Counted from the stretch's first letter, positions 17,607 to 26,395 are shown. The stretch: 64,000 nt of DNA from Nitrospirillum pindoramense (GCF_007827955.1 NZ_VITR01000011.1:62001-126000); one strand, 5' to 3'. Translations and numbers: made by a program. The notes: generated from the sequence alone by a model not told the origin.

Positions 17607-18146
17607 ATGAGTGTGGAGCCCTACCTCGGTTTTCACGGCGATGTCTTGGAATTGCTGCCCAGCCTGCGCGCCTTCGCCAAATCCCTGGCTCGCAATGACG
17701 CGGACACGGAGGATCTGGTTCAGGAAACGGTGGTGCGGGCGTGGGCGCACGCGGGTCAGTTCCACCCCGGCAGTTGCCTGCGCGCCTGGCTTTTCACCAT
17801 CCTGCGCAATCACTTCTACGCTATGGTCAAGCAGCGCCGGCGGGAACAGGGCGACCCCGACGGCGCTTATTACGCCCAATTGGCGGTGGAGCCCCGCCAG
17901 GAATGGCGGATACGAGGACGGGAGGTGGCGGCGGCGCTGGCCCGTCTGCCTGTGGAGCAGCGGCAGGCGCTGTTGCTGGTCGGCGCTGGCGGTGCCAGTT
18001 ATGAGGAGGCAGCCGACCGGTGCGGTTGCGCCGTAGGCACGGTCAAGAGCCGGGTGAACCGGGCGCGCAGCCGCCTCATGAAGCTGAACGATCCCATGCC
18101 GGCAAGCATCTTCAAGCGGCCGGCGCCCACGGCGTTCGTTGCCTGA
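17607..18146 (+). CDS. EcfG-like ECF sigma factor (general stress response type)
   Basis: 179-residue sigma factor. Region 2 (DLVQETVVRAWAHAGQF, LRAWLFTILRNHFY) and region 4 (LPVEQRQALLLVGAGGASYE, GCAVGTVKSRVNRARSRL) closely follow the EcfG/ECF15 pattern of alphaproteobacteria. ATG 17607 has GGGAGAG at 8 bases; longer starts read through non-coding sequence. NepR and PhyR, which normally accompany EcfG, are not in the window, so this may be a secondary paralogue. The stress-protein genes at 21.4-23.8 kb are candidate targets. Confidence 0.88.
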   Translation: MSVEPYLGFHGDVLELLPSLRAFAKSLARNDADTEDLVQETVVRAWAHAGQFHPGSCLRAWLFTILRNHFYAMVKQRRREQGDPDGAYYAQLAVEPRQEWRIRGREVAAALARLPVEQRQALLLVGAGGASYEEAADRCGCAVGTVKSRVNRARSRLMKLNDPMPASIFKRPAPTAFVA

Positions 18147-18409
18147 ACTCTCTCCTCCGCATGACGAACGCCCGGGTGCCGAGGACGGCTGTTGCGGCAA
18201 ACGGATCTTATGGTGCGTTGCCGGGCAATTTATGGAATCGCACCCTTGCTCGTGCTACCCCCCGGGAGGGGTGGGCGACGCTCCCAACTATGGTTTAGGT
18301 TTGGCGCGCCTTACCCTTGCCTGGAGGCTGGGGCCGGTGCCTCGCCGCGCTTGATAGATCGCATCCATGCCGGTATGGGCTGGCACATGGCGCAGAGAAA
18401 GGACGGACG

Positions 18410-19705
18410 GTGCGAACGGTTGCCAACTCGCGGGAAGGCCGTCCCCTTTCGGGGCCCAGGCTGGTCACCGCGCTGGTGCTGGGCAACGCCCTGGAATTCT
18501 ACGACTTCAGCACCTATGCCTTCATCACCGTCAGCATCGGCCGGGTCTTCTTCCCGGCTGGGGAGCCCTGGACGGCGCTATTGCTGGCCACCGCGGTATT
18601 TGGCGTTGGCTTCCTGGCCCGCCCCATCGGCGCCATCATCATCGGGTTCTACGCCGACCGCCGGGGACGGCGCCCGGCCTTGACCCTGACCATTGGCTTG
18701 ATGGCGGTGGGCCTGTTGATCCTGGCCCTGACGCCCGGTTATGCCAGCATCGGCATGGCAGGTCCCACGCTGATTGTGCTGGCCCGTCTGATCCAGGGCT
18801 TCGCGTTGGGGGGCGAGGTTGGGGCGTCGACCGCCCTGTTATTGGAACTGGCCCCGGCGCGGCGCCGCAGCCTTTATACGGCCTGGCAACTGGCGAGCCA
18901 AGGTGGCGCCACCTTGGCGGCCGGGCTGCTGGGTCTGGGGCTGACCCTTTGCCTGCCGCAGGCCGTCATGGAACAGTGGGGCTGGCGTCTGCTGCTGCTG
19001 CCGGGGCTGGCCATCCTGCCCGCCGGCCTGTATTTGCGCCGGTGCCTGCCGGCGGATGCCCGGCCGGCGGCCGGCACGGCCAGCCTGGTCCGAGACTTGG
19101 CCCGCCACCGGCGGACCCTGCTGGTCGCTGTCCCGGTGCTGTTGTGCGGCACGGTCACCACCTTCACCACCAACTACATGACAACTTATGCGCTGACCAT
19201 CCTGCGGATGCCGCCGGCGGCGTCCATCGCCGTTACCGCCATGGTGGGCGGCTGTGTCATGGTCTTCGCCCTTGCTGGCGGCTGGCTGGCGGACCGGGTG
19301 GGCCGGCGCCCGGTCATGCTGCTGCCTCGCCTGGCTTTAGCCTTGCTGGCCTACCCCTGTTTCGCGCTGATGCTGGAACGGCCCGGTGCCGCGGCGATGC
19401 TCGCGGCCTCGGGTTTGCTGGCCGCGCTGGGCGCCGTCAGCGGCGCCGCCAGCCTGACCGCCATAACCGAGCTGCTGCCCCGCCCCGTGCGGGCGGGTGG
19501 CTTGGCCATGGTCTATGGCTTTACCATTTCCTTGTTCGGCGGAACGACGCAGTTCATCATCACTTGGCTGACGCAATACACCGGCGACCCCATTTCCCCC
19601 GCCTATTACCTCATCATCACCAGCTTGATCGGCCTGATCGCCATGGTCGCCCTGCCTGAGACCCGCCCGGAGCCGTCAGCAGCGCCATGCACTGTGACGC
19701 TGTGA
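18410..19705 (+). CDS. MFS transporter, metabolite:H+ symporter (MHS) type
   Basis: 431-residue permease with about 12 hydrophobic helices. The MHS/ProP-type features are the N-terminal ALVLGNALEFYDFSTYAF, the loop DRRGRRPALT and the helix-5 region RLIQGFALGGEVGAS. Starts at GTG 18410 with AAGGA upstream. Such carriers import organic acids or osmolytes with protons; substrate not predictable. It precedes a sensor kinase gene by 28 bases and may be co-transcribed with it. Confidence 0.9.
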   Translation: MRTVANSREGRPLSGPRLVTALVLGNALEFYDFSTYAFITVSIGRVFFPAGEPWTALLLATAVFGVGFLARPIGAIIIGFYADRRGRRPALTLTIGLMAVGLLILALTPGYASIGMAGPTLIVLARLIQGFALGGEVGASTALLLELAPARRRSLYTAWQLASQGGATLAAGLLGLGLTLCLPQAVMEQWGWRLLLLPGLAILPAGLYLRRCLPADARPAAGTASLVRDLARHRRTLLVAVPVLLCGTVTTFTTNYMTTYALTILRMPPAASIAVTAMVGGCVMVFALAGGWLADRVGRRPVMLLPRLALALLAYPCFALMLERPGAAAMLAASGLLAALGAVSGAASLTAITELLPRPVRAGGLAMVYGFTISLFGGTTQFIITWLTQYTGDPISPAYYLIITSLIGLIAMVALPETRPEPSAAPCTVTL

Positions 19706-19733
19706 AGCCTCGCTTCGACCTCCGAGCCCCGCA

Positions 19734-21014
19734 ATGACGTATAATTTCTTCATTACCCTGGCGAATGCGTCGCTGCTCTGCCTGCTGGTCGCATTGTTGT
19801 TTAATACGCGCCGGCGGAACCAGGCGTTCAAGCGCACCTATTTCGACGCCTCCCCCATTCCCATTCTGATTGAGGACTGGTCCGGTGTCCGCTCCACCCT
19901 GGCCGCCCTAAAGGCGCAAGGTGTTGCGGACATCGGCGCCTTCCTGGCGGAGCACCCTGAGCTGGTGCTGCAGTATCGGAAGAGCCATCGTTTCGTGGAC
20001 GCGAACGAGGCGGTGCTGCGGCTGTTCGGCGCCACCAGCAAAGCGCAATTCCTGGCCATCGCCCCCCAGTTGCTGCCGGCCAGCCTGGAAAGCAACGTCC
20101 GTGTCTATCAAACGTTGATGGAGGGCAAGCTGACGGCCCAGGGGGAGCGCGTGCTGCATACCCTGGATGGGCGGGTCGTGCCTATCATCTGGCGCGCGAC
20201 CCTGCCCCCGTCGGGCGATGCCAGCCGCATCCTGTTCTACGGCTTCGACATCACCGACCAAAAGCGGGCGCAGAAAGCGCTGACGGACGCTCGTGCGGAC
20301 CTGGCCCATGCCGCCCGCGTCTCCACTGTTGGTGAGCTGAGCGCTTCGATCGCACATGATGTCGCCCAGCCGTTGGCGGCGATCTCCGTATCGGTATCAG
20401 CGGCGGAACGCTGGCTGACAAACGGGCAGCCCAACGTTGACCGGGCCCTGAGTACCCTGCATCAGATTCGCCAGAACGCCCAGCGGGCGAACGACGTCGT
20501 GGGGCGTATCAAGACCTTTTTGCGCAAGGCGCCCAAGCGCAACGCCACCAGTCTGGACGCCCTGGTTCGTGACGCGCTGCAACTCATCCAGGGCGAGGCC
20601 CAGCGATATGACGTCAAGGTTCATATCCTGATCGAACCTAGCCTGCCTACCGCCCGGGTGGATGAGGGGGAAATCAAACAGGTCGTTATCAACTTGGCCC
20701 TCAATGCCATGCAGGCCATGGCCAATGCCGGCACGAGCGACCGTCAACTGACCGTGGCCGTTGCCGACAAGCCGCAGGAAGCGGTCATGGAGGTCCAGGT
20801 CCGCGACAATGGCCCCGGTATCGACCAAAGCATTATTGGCCGCATATTCGAGCCGTTTTTTTCCACCAAGGCGGAGGGCATGGGTTTGGGATTGGTTATC
20901 TGCAAATCCATCGTCAAAAGCCATGGCGGTGAATTGACGGTGCAAAGCGCCGACCAGGTGGGCACCGCCTTCCGCTTCACCCTGCCCTATGATCGGGGCG
21001 TGGTCCCCAACTAG
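19734..21014 (+). CDS. PAS-containing sensor histidine kinase
   Basis: 426 residues: one N-terminal transmembrane helix (~5-25), a PAS domain (~35-185, containing SHRFVDANEAVLRLFG and FYGFDITDQKRAQ), a phosphoacceptor helix with His in GELSASIAHDVAQPLAAIS, and a HATPase domain (NLALNAMQAM, DNGPGI, GMGLGLVICKSIV). The AHDVAQPL box is of the FixL/DctB-like subgroup. No response regulator gene is adjacent, so the kinase is an orphan. It follows the MHS transporter closely. Confidence 0.9.
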   Translation: MTYNFFITLANASLLCLLVALLFNTRRRNQAFKRTYFDASPIPILIEDWSGVRSTLAALKAQGVADIGAFLAEHPELVLQYRKSHRFVDANEAVLRLFGATSKAQFLAIAPQLLPASLESNVRVYQTLMEGKLTAQGERVLHTLDGRVVPIIWRATLPPSGDASRILFYGFDITDQKRAQKALTDARADLAHAARVSTVGELSASIAHDVAQPLAAISVSVSAAERWLTNGQPNVDRALSTLHQIRQNAQRANDVVGRIKTFLRKAPKRNATSLDALVRDALQLIQGEAQRYDVKVHILIEPSLPTARVDEGEIKQVVINLALNAMQAMANAGTSDRQLTVAVADKPQEAVMEVQVRDNGPGIDQSIIGRIFEPFFSTKAEGMGLGLVICKSIVKSHGGELTVQSADQVGTAFRFTLPYDRGVVPN

Positions 21015-21167
21015 AGTGGATCGGCCAACGGCAGAATCGCCTTTGGGCATGACGCTGCGCGCGGACGGTAATCGGCTTCAGATGGAACCGATGATGGTCC
21101 CCATTCTTATATGCCTGTGCCGCCGTTGACGCCGGCGGCTCCGTGATTTCTTCAACTGACATTGTAT

Positions 21168-21200
21168 AGGCCACGCTGGGTCGCCGGCGTGGCCTTTTCT
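21168..21200 (+). terminator. Rho-independent terminator
   Basis: AGGCCACGC (21168-21176) and its exact complement GCGTGGCCT (21187-21195) form a 9-bp stem with a 10-base loop, followed by a T-rich run. Likely ends the transcript of the histidine kinase gene 150 bases upstream. Confidence 0.65.
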
Positions 21201-21367
21201 GTCGGTTTGAGAATGTGCGCGATAAATGGCCGTATAAATCTGGAACGAAGCTTTATCTTCGCAGTATTTATGGTTTTGAATCAATAAAGTATGAGGTAGG
21301 TGTGGTTCCATGTGGGGTGTGTGGCATTTGAAATGTTGGGCAAATTGGATTTATACAGAAAATTAAA

Positions 21368-21392
21368 GGATCGTTTCGGCCTCTCTCGCGTT
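21368..21392 (+). promoter_or_regulatory. Candidate EcfG-type promoter for the KGG-repeat gene
   Basis: GGATC (21368-21372), 16 bases, then CGTT (21389-21392). This differs at one position from the known alphaproteobacterial general-stress consensus GGAAC-N16/17-CGTT. It lies about 63 bases upstream of ATG 21455. Assignment is tentative because the -35 has one mismatch. Confidence 0.4.
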
Positions 21393-21454
21393 GTTTGATG
21401 GACCGGGCACCCCTATCACCTGCCCGGCTGTCGGATAAGCCAGGAGGAAAATTC

Positions 21455-22822
21455 ATGGCACGAGAACAATATGAGGATCCGCGCCGCCAATCCCGCGCCC
21501 CTCAGGGCGGACGCCGGGATTACGAGGATTACGACGACGATCGCCGGCATTCGCGCAGCCGCGAGGATGACGACGATGGCGATTACCGCAGTAGCCGTGG
21601 CGGCTACGCCGAGGATCGCGGCCAGGGCGGCTACTTCGGTGATCCCGAGGGTCATTCAGAGATAGGCCGCCGTGGCGGTCAGGTTCGGCATGAGCGGGCG
21701 CAGCAGGCGCGCCGCGACGAGTATGGGCATTCCGAGGACCGGGGCCAGGGCGGCTACTTCGGCGACCCCGAGGGTCATTCGGAGATCGGGCGTCGCGGCG
21801 GTCAGGTTCGGCACGAGCGGGCGCAGCAGGCGCGCCGTGACGAGTACGGGCATTCCGAGGACCGGGGCCAGGGCGGCTACTTCGGCGACCCCGAGGGCCA
21901 TTCGGAGATCGGCCGCCGTGGCGGTCAGGTTCGGCATGAGCGGGCGCAGCAGGCGCGCCGTGACGAGTACGGGCATTCCGAGGACCGGGGCCAGGGCGGC
22001 TACTTCGGCGACCCCGAGGGTCATTCGGAGATCGGCCGCCGTGGTGGTCAGGTTCGCCATGAGCGTGCGCAGCAGGCGCGCCGTGATGAATACGGCCACG
22101 CGGAAGATCGCGGCCAGGGCGGGTACTTCGGCGATACCGAGGGCCATTCGGAGATCGGCCGGCGTGGCGGTCAGGTTCGCCATGAGCGTGCGCAGCAGGC
22201 GCGGCGTGACGAGTACGGCCACGCGGAGGATCGCGGTCAGGGCGGCTACTTCGGTGACCCGGAGGGCCATTCGGAAATCGGCCGCCGGGGCGGCCAGGTC
22301 CGTCATGAGCGGGCGATGAGGGCCCGCCACGACGAGGACGGCCATGCCGAGGACGAGGGCCAGGGCGGCTACTTCGGTGATCCGGAGGGCCATTCGGAGA
22401 TCGGCCGCCGGGGTGGTCAGGTGCGTCATGAACGCGCCCAGCGGGCTCGCCGTGACGAAAACGGCTACGCGGAAGACGAGGGCCAAGGCGGCTACTTCGG
22501 CGACCCGGAGGGCCATGCCGAGATTGGCCGTCGCGGTGGTCAGGTTCGCCATGAACGTGCCCAGCGGGCCCGCCATGACGATGAGGGCCACGCTGAGGAC
22601 GAGGGCCAGGGCGGCAACTTCGGTGACCCGGAGGAGCATGCCGAAGCCGGTCGTCGCGGTGGCCAGAGCCGGGGCCGTTCGGCCAGCAGCCGCGAGGATG
22701 AGGAAGAGACGCCCAGCCGGTCGCGCTCCCGCGCCAGCAGTCGCTCCTCGTCATCTTCGGAGTCCGACGACGAGGAAAAGCCGATCCGCCGGCGTCGCAG
22801 CAGCTCCGGCAGCATGCACTGA
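21455..22822 (+). CDS. KGG-like repeat stress protein with nine 41-residue repeats
   Basis: 455 residues, strongly hydrophilic. After a charged head (~residues 1-52, many Arg/Asp), nine tandem 41-residue repeats begin at base 21611; the core is GQGGYFGDPEGHSEIGRRGG followed by QVRHER. This resembles the Con-10/KGG motif (Gly-rich, D-P-E, I-x-x-x-GG) of general stress proteins, with GRRGG replacing the usual SKGG. The first four repeats are almost identical and later ones diverge (EDEGQGG, RARHD). The tail is Ser/Arg/Glu-rich (SRSRSRASSRSSSSSE). ATG 21455 has AGGAGG upstream. Probably an intrinsically disordered desiccation- or stress-associated protein; no enzyme motifs. Confidence 0.85.
   Translation: MAREQYEDPRRQSRAPQGGRRDYEDYDDDRRHSRSREDDDDGDYRSSRGGYAEDRGQGGYFGDPEGHSEIGRRGGQVRHERAQQARRDEYGHSEDRGQGGYFGDPEGHSEIGRRGGQVRHERAQQARRDEYGHSEDRGQGGYFGDPEGHSEIGRRGGQVRHERAQQARRDEYGHSEDRGQGGYFGDPEGHSEIGRRGGQVRHERAQQARRDEYGHAEDRGQGGYFGDTEGHSEIGRRGGQVRHERAQQARRDEYGHAEDRGQGGYFGDPEGHSEIGRRGGQVRHERAMRARHDEDGHAEDEGQGGYFGDPEGHSEIGRRGGQVRHERAQRARRDENGYAEDEGQGGYFGDPEGHAEIGRRGGQVRHERAQRARHDDEGHAEDEGQGGNFGDPEEHAEAGRRGGQSRGRSASSREDEEETPSRSRSRASSRSSSSSESDDEEKPIRRRRSSSGSMH
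21611..22680 (+). repeat. Tandem 123-bp coding repeat (nine units, last partial)
   Basis: Units start at 21611, 21734 and so on in 123-bp steps; the first four differ by a few synonymous changes, units 5-9 show increasing divergence. The period is an exact multiple of three, so the array expands and contracts in frame. It creates long open frames on both strands that are shadows. Confidence 0.9.
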
Positions 22823-22832
22823 CCTATAAGGG

Positions 22833-22854
22833 GCGGGGCGCCTCGGCGCCCCGC
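22833..22854. terminator. GC-rich hairpin after the repeat gene
   Basis: GCGGGGCGCC (22833-22842) and GGCGCCCCGC (22845-22854) are perfect complements, 11 bases after the stop codon. There is no T-run, so termination would be inefficient or Rho-assisted. Confidence 0.45.
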
Positions 22855-22919
22855 TCCACCTAACACACTGGCCCGGGGTCAGACAGGCCCTGGGGGCCAT
22901 TCCCAACGGGAGAGTACAC

Positions 22920-23165
22920 ATGACGCGAGGATTGGGTGGCCATTCCCCCGCCAACGTGGCCCACTACCTGAAAGGCATCGACTTCCCCGCCGACAAGCAG
23001 GCGCTGATCCGCAAGGCCAAGGAAAACGGTGCAGAAGGCGATGTCCTGGACATGCTGGAGGCGATGCCGGACACCGACTATGAGACGGCGGCCGATGTCA
23101 TGAAAGGCTATGGCGAAGCGGACGATGGTGGCGCTGGCGGCGGCCGTTCCGGGCGTAGCCATTGA
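22920..23165 (+). CDS. DUF2795 small protein
   Basis: 81 residues. It has the DUF2795 pattern, NVAHYLKGIDFPADKQALIRKA followed by a Pro/Asp turn, then a Gly-rich tail (DDGGAGGGRSGRSH). Function of the family is unknown; members frequently accompany stress proteins. Lies between the KGG-repeat gene and the convergent DUF892 gene. GGGAGA precedes ATG 22920. Confidence 0.8.
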   Translation: MTRGLGGHSPANVAHYLKGIDFPADKQALIRKAKENGAEGDVLDMLEAMPDTDYETAADVMKGYGEADDGGAGGGRSGRSH

Positions 23166-23189
23166 TGCGATTTGCGGTGCGGCCGCGAT

Positions 23190-23268
23190 CTTGGGCGGGC
23201 CCCCTCGGGTGTCCGCCCAAGTCGTTTCCGCGTGGGGGTGGGAAGCCGCGGCCATTCCGGCCGCGGCT
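23190..23268. terminator. Two back-to-back hairpins between convergent genes
   Basis: CTTGGGCGG (23190-23198) pairs with CCGCCCAAG (23213-23221), and AGCCGCGGCC (23244-23253) pairs with GGCCGCGGCT (23259-23268). They lie between the DUF2795 gene (plus) and the DUF892 gene (minus), one serving each side. Confidence 0.5.
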
Positions 23269-23285
23269 GTGCTGGTCCCTGTTGC

Positions 23286-23795
23286 TTAGGCGGCCTTGAT
23301 CTGGCTGGCCGCCGAGTTGTTGATCCTGGTGGAGGCCTTGTTCAGCACCTGGTCCGCGTTCTTTTCCTCGTCCAGGGTTTCGGCCAGCAGGTCCGCCACA
23401 TCGTCGAGGCCCAGGGCCTTGGCCCAGGCGATGGCGGAGCCGTAGCTGGCGATTTCATAATGTTCCACCTTCTGCGCGGCGGCGATCAGGGCGCTGTCCA
23501 GGGCCTCTGGCGACAGGCCCAGGTCCAGCAACTCGCCGGCTTCGGCCAGCATGCCCTCCATCGCCTCGCACTTCTTGCCGCGGCTGCGGCTGTTGGTGTC
23601 CAAGGCCTCGAACACCTTGTCCAGCCGTTCCACTTGGCCGCGGGTTTCTTCCAGATGGGTTTCCATGGCTTGCCTCAACTCCTCCGCCGAGGCTGCCTTG
23701 GCCAGCTTGGGCAGGGCGCGGACGATCTGCCGTTCCGCGCTGTAGAGGTCCCGCAACTCTTCAATGAACATGGTCTCAAGGGTCTTCTGGGCCAT
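23286..23795 (-). CDS. DUF892 (YciE/YciF-like) ferritin-like stress protein
   Basis: 169-residue, all-helical protein. It has the family pattern LRDLYSAERQIVRALPKLAKA with metal-ligand-like Glu/His positions (METHLEET, KVEHYEIASYGSAIAWA, ETLDEEKNAD). YciE/YciF relatives are four-helix ferritin-like proteins of stress regulons. GAG precedes ATG 23795 at 6 bases. A weak EcfG-like element lies at 23864-23888. Confidence 0.9.
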   Translation of the reverse strand: MAQKTLETMFIEELRDLYSAERQIVRALPKLAKAASAEELRQAMETHLEETRGQVERLDKVFEALDTNSRSRGKKCEAMEGMLAEAGELLDLGLSPEALDSALIAAAQKVEHYEIASYGSAIAWAKALGLDDVADLLAETLDEEKNADQVLNKASTRINNSAASQIKAA

Positions 23796-23863
23796 CGCTC
23801 GCTCTCCCGACTATGGGGCCGTCCGTGGCGGATCGGCCTCCCGTGGTTCCGTTGCTGGCGGAG

Positions 23864-23888
23864 AAGCGTTCAGCGGGACTTCGGTTCC
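23864..23888 (-). promoter_or_regulatory. Weak EcfG-like promoter candidate for the DUF892 gene
   Basis: On the minus strand GGAAC (23888-23884) is followed after 16 bases by GCTT. The -35 is perfect for EcfG-type promoters but the -10 is not CGTT. About 70 bases upstream of the start. Confidence 0.25.
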
Positions 23889-24010
23889 CCCCTTTCATCG
23901 TTATGGTCCTCAGCGTCCCGCCCATCAGGGCTCTATGCCGCCGCGCATCCTGTGGCATAAGGGGGCCGTCACGCTTCAGTCCCTAAAAGTCTCCAGGAAC
24001 ACGCTCTCCC

Positions 24011-25633
24011 ATGATCCGCTTTGAAAACGTCAGCAAGCACAACGGCCACCGCATTCTGTTCATGGAGGCGTCGGCCGCGCTGAACCGGGGGGAGAAGATC
24101 GGCCTGGTCGGGCCCAACGGTGCCGGCAAGACCACCCTGTTCCGCATGATCACGGGGGAGGAGATGCCGGACGGCGGCCAGGTGTCGATCGAGAAGCTGG
24201 TCACCATCGGCTATTTCAACCAGGATGTGGGAGAGATGTCCGGCCGCAGCGCCGTGGCGGAGGTGATGGACGGCGCCGGGCCGGTCAGCGACGTGGCCAA
24301 GGAACTGGCCAGCCTGGAGGCGGCCATGGCCGACCCCGACCAGGCCGACCAGATGGACGCGATCATCGAGCGCTATGGCGAGGTGCAGGCGCGCTTCGAC
24401 GAACTGGGCGGGTATGAGCTGGAGGGGAAGGCGCGCGAGGTGCTGGCCGGCCTCAGCTTCAGCCAGGAGATGATGGACAAGGACGTGGGCGGCCTGTCGG
24501 GCGGCTGGAAGATGCGCGTGGCGCTGGCCCGCATCCTGCTGATGAAGCCTGACGCCATGCTACTGGACGAACCCAGCAACCATCTGGACATCGAAAGCCT
24601 GATCTGGCTGGAGGGGTTCCTCAAGGGCTATGACGGCGCCCTGCTCATGACCTCCCACGACCGGGAGTTCATGAACCGCATCGTCACCAAGATCATCGAA
24701 ATCGACGGCGGGTCGCTCACCAGCTATTCCGGCGACTACGCCTTCTATGAGCAGCAGCGGGCGCTGAACGAGCGGCAGCAGCAGGCGCAGTTCGAACGCC
24801 AGCAGGCCATGCTGGCCAAGGAACTGAAGTTCATCGAGCGCTTCAAGGCCCGCGCCTCGCACGCCAGCCAGGTGCAGAGCCGGGTGAAAAAGCTGGACAA
24901 GATCGACCGGGTCGAGCCGCCCAAGCGGCGCCAGACGGTGACGTTCGAATTTCCGCCCGCGCCGCGCTCGGGCGACGACGTCGCGGTGCTGAAGAACGTG
25001 CACAAGGGCTATGGCAGTCGTGTCATCTACCAGGGGCTGGACCTCACCATCCGCCGCAAGGAACGCTGGTGTGTCATGGGCGTCAACGGGGCGGGGAAAT
25101 CCACCCTGCTGAAGCTGATCGCCGGCGCGGACCAGCCGGATTCCGGGACCGTCACGGTCGGCGGCAGCGTCAAGATGGGCTATTTCTCGCAGCATGCCAT
25201 GGAACTGCTGGACGGTGAGCAGACGGTGTTCGAGGCGCTGGAGGCGAAGTTCCCGCAGGCGGGCCAGGGCTCACTGCGTGCCCTTTCGGGCTGCTTCGGC
25301 TTTTCCGGCGATGACGTGGAAAAGAAATGCCGCGTTCTGTCGGGTGGCGAGAAGGCCCGTCTGGTGATGGCCATGATGTTGTACAACCCGCCCAATTTCC
25401 TGGTGCTGGACGAACCGACCAACCACCTGGACCTGGACACCAAGCAGATGCTGATCACCGCCCTGGCCGCCTATGAGGGCACTATGCTGTTCGTGTCGCA
25501 CGACCGCCATTTCCTGGCGCGGCTGTCCAACCGGGTGCTGGAACTGACGCCGGACGGCATCCACCAATACGGCGGAGGCTACACCGAATACGTGGCGCGC
25601 ACGGGGCAGGAGGCGCCGGGCTTGCGCAGTTGA
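24011..25633 (+). CDS. ABC-F family ATPase (ribosome-associated type)
   Basis: 540 residues with two ABC domains and no membrane helices. Domain 1: Walker A GPNGAGKTT, signature LSGGWKMRVALARI, Walker B AMLLDEPSNHLD. Domain 2: GVNGAGKST, LSGGEKARLVMAMM, FLVLDEPTNHLD. Between them is a long charged linker (~residues 245-310, EQQRALNERQQQAQFERQQ), the P-site interaction motif region of ABC-F proteins. These act on the ribosome in translation. The size and sequence resemble YbiT/Uup-like housekeeping members rather than antibiotic-resistance ABC-Fs. Confidence 0.93.
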   Translation: MIRFENVSKHNGHRILFMEASAALNRGEKIGLVGPNGAGKTTLFRMITGEEMPDGGQVSIEKLVTIGYFNQDVGEMSGRSAVAEVMDGAGPVSDVAKELASLEAAMADPDQADQMDAIIERYGEVQARFDELGGYELEGKAREVLAGLSFSQEMMDKDVGGLSGGWKMRVALARILLMKPDAMLLDEPSNHLDIESLIWLEGFLKGYDGALLMTSHDREFMNRIVTKIIEIDGGSLTSYSGDYAFYEQQRALNERQQQAQFERQQAMLAKELKFIERFKARASHASQVQSRVKKLDKIDRVEPPKRRQTVTFEFPPAPRSGDDVAVLKNVHKGYGSRVIYQGLDLTIRRKERWCVMGVNGAGKSTLLKLIAGADQPDSGTVTVGGSVKMGYFSQHAMELLDGEQTVFEALEAKFPQAGQGSLRALSGCFGFSGDDVEKKCRVLSGGEKARLVMAMMLYNPPNFLVLDEPTNHLDLDTKQMLITALAAYEGTMLFVSHDRHFLARLSNRVLELTPDGIHQYGGGYTEYVARTGQEAPGLRS

Positions 25634-25667
25634 GGCGGCCTGTGACCGTCCGCCCGCCACTTTTTTT
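25634..25667 (+). terminator. Rho-independent terminator after the ABC-F gene
   Basis: GGCGG (25634-25638) can pair with CCGCC (25654-25658), followed two bases later by seven T residues. It begins at the codon after the stop. Confidence 0.6.
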
Positions 25668-25773
25668 CATGTGCGGCGATTTCGCACCAAACCAATCGGA
25701 CCGCTCAAGCGAATTATGAACGGTCTTCCCCCTGCGTGGGGGCCCGTGTGTTTTGAAAGGGACGGAGCAAACC

Positions 25774-26337
25774 ATGAACATCATCCACAGTGCCCGCACC
25801 ATCCTGGCCGCGGCGGCGGTCCTGGCCGTGGCGGGGGGCGCCACCGTGGCCTCGGCCGCGCTGCCGGTGGGCGCCACCGCGCCCGACTTCCAGCTGCAGG
25901 GCGCCCTGGCCGGCAAGCCGCTGACCTTCTCGCTGCACGAGGCGCTGAGCAAGGGGCCGGTGGTGCTGTACTTCTTCCCGGCGGCCTTCACCAAGGGATG
26001 CACGATCGAAGCCCATGAGTTCGCCGAGGCGACGGACGACTTCAAGAAGCTGGGCGCCACCGTCATCGGCGTCACCGCCGGCAATGTCGACCGCGTGGCG
26101 GAGTTCTCCAGCCTGGAATGCCGCGACAAGTTCGCCGTGGCGGCCGACCCCGACGCCAAGGTCGCCACCGAATACCAGAACATCATCCAGGCCGATGGCC
26201 GCGTGATCTCCGACCGGACGTCCTATGTGATCGCGCCCGGCGGCAAAATCCTGCTGAGCTTCACCGACAAGAACCCCGACACGCACATCGAAAAGGCGAT
26301 GGAGGCGGTGAAGGCCTACGCCAAGACGGCTAAGTAA
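25774..26337 (+). CDS. Periplasmic peroxiredoxin (AhpC/TSA, Bcp-like)
   Basis: 187 residues with an N-terminal signal peptide (MNIIHSARTILAAAAVLAVA, cleavage after ASA near residue 29) followed by a thioredoxin-fold peroxiredoxin. The peroxidatic Cys lies in FPAAFTKGCTIEAHEF, and a second Cys in SSLECRDKF may be resolving. It reduces peroxides with thiols. ATG 25774 is chosen because the signal peptide starts there. Converges on the mgtA-like gene. Confidence 0.93.
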   Translation: MNIIHSARTILAAAAVLAVAGGATVASAALPVGATAPDFQLQGALAGKPLTFSLHEALSKGPVVLYFFPAAFTKGCTIEAHEFAEATDDFKKLGATVIGVTAGNVDRVAEFSSLECRDKFAVAADPDAKVATEYQNIIQADGRVISDRTSYVIAPGGKILLSFTDKNPDTHIEKAMEAVKAYAKTAK

Positions 26338-26361
26338 AGCACCTAGCCTGACATCGGCCGC

Positions 26362-26390
26362 CGGCGCCCCCCCCCTCCAGGGTGGCGCCG
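26362..26390. terminator. Hairpin between convergent peroxiredoxin and P-type ATPase genes
   Basis: CGGCGCC (26362-26368) and GGCGCCG (26384-26390) pair across a 15-base loop with a C-run, just before the stop of the minus-strand ATPase gene. Confidence 0.4.
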
Positions 26391-26395
26391 ACGGC

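Larger units (their letters stand above)
21015..21454. other. 440-bp intergenic region with terminator and AT-rich leader
   Basis: No convincing gene. It contains a terminator-like hairpin (21168-21200), an AT-rich segment (~21205-21370) and an EcfG-like promoter candidate (21368-21392), then the Shine-Dalgarno of the repeat protein gene (AGGAGG, 21442-21447). Confidence 0.6.

Noticed and set aside
18147-18409. A NepR-like anti-sigma gene next to the EcfG-like sigma
   Set aside because: Short frames here have no helical NepR pattern and no ribosome site.
21611-22680. Possible CRISPR-like array
   Set aside because: The repeat period is 123 bp, contiguous without spacers and in-frame coding.
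21453-22754. Long open frames on the minus strand within the repeat gene
   Set aside because: Caused by the 123-bp periodic, stop-free repeat; translations are Pro/Arg/His low complexity.
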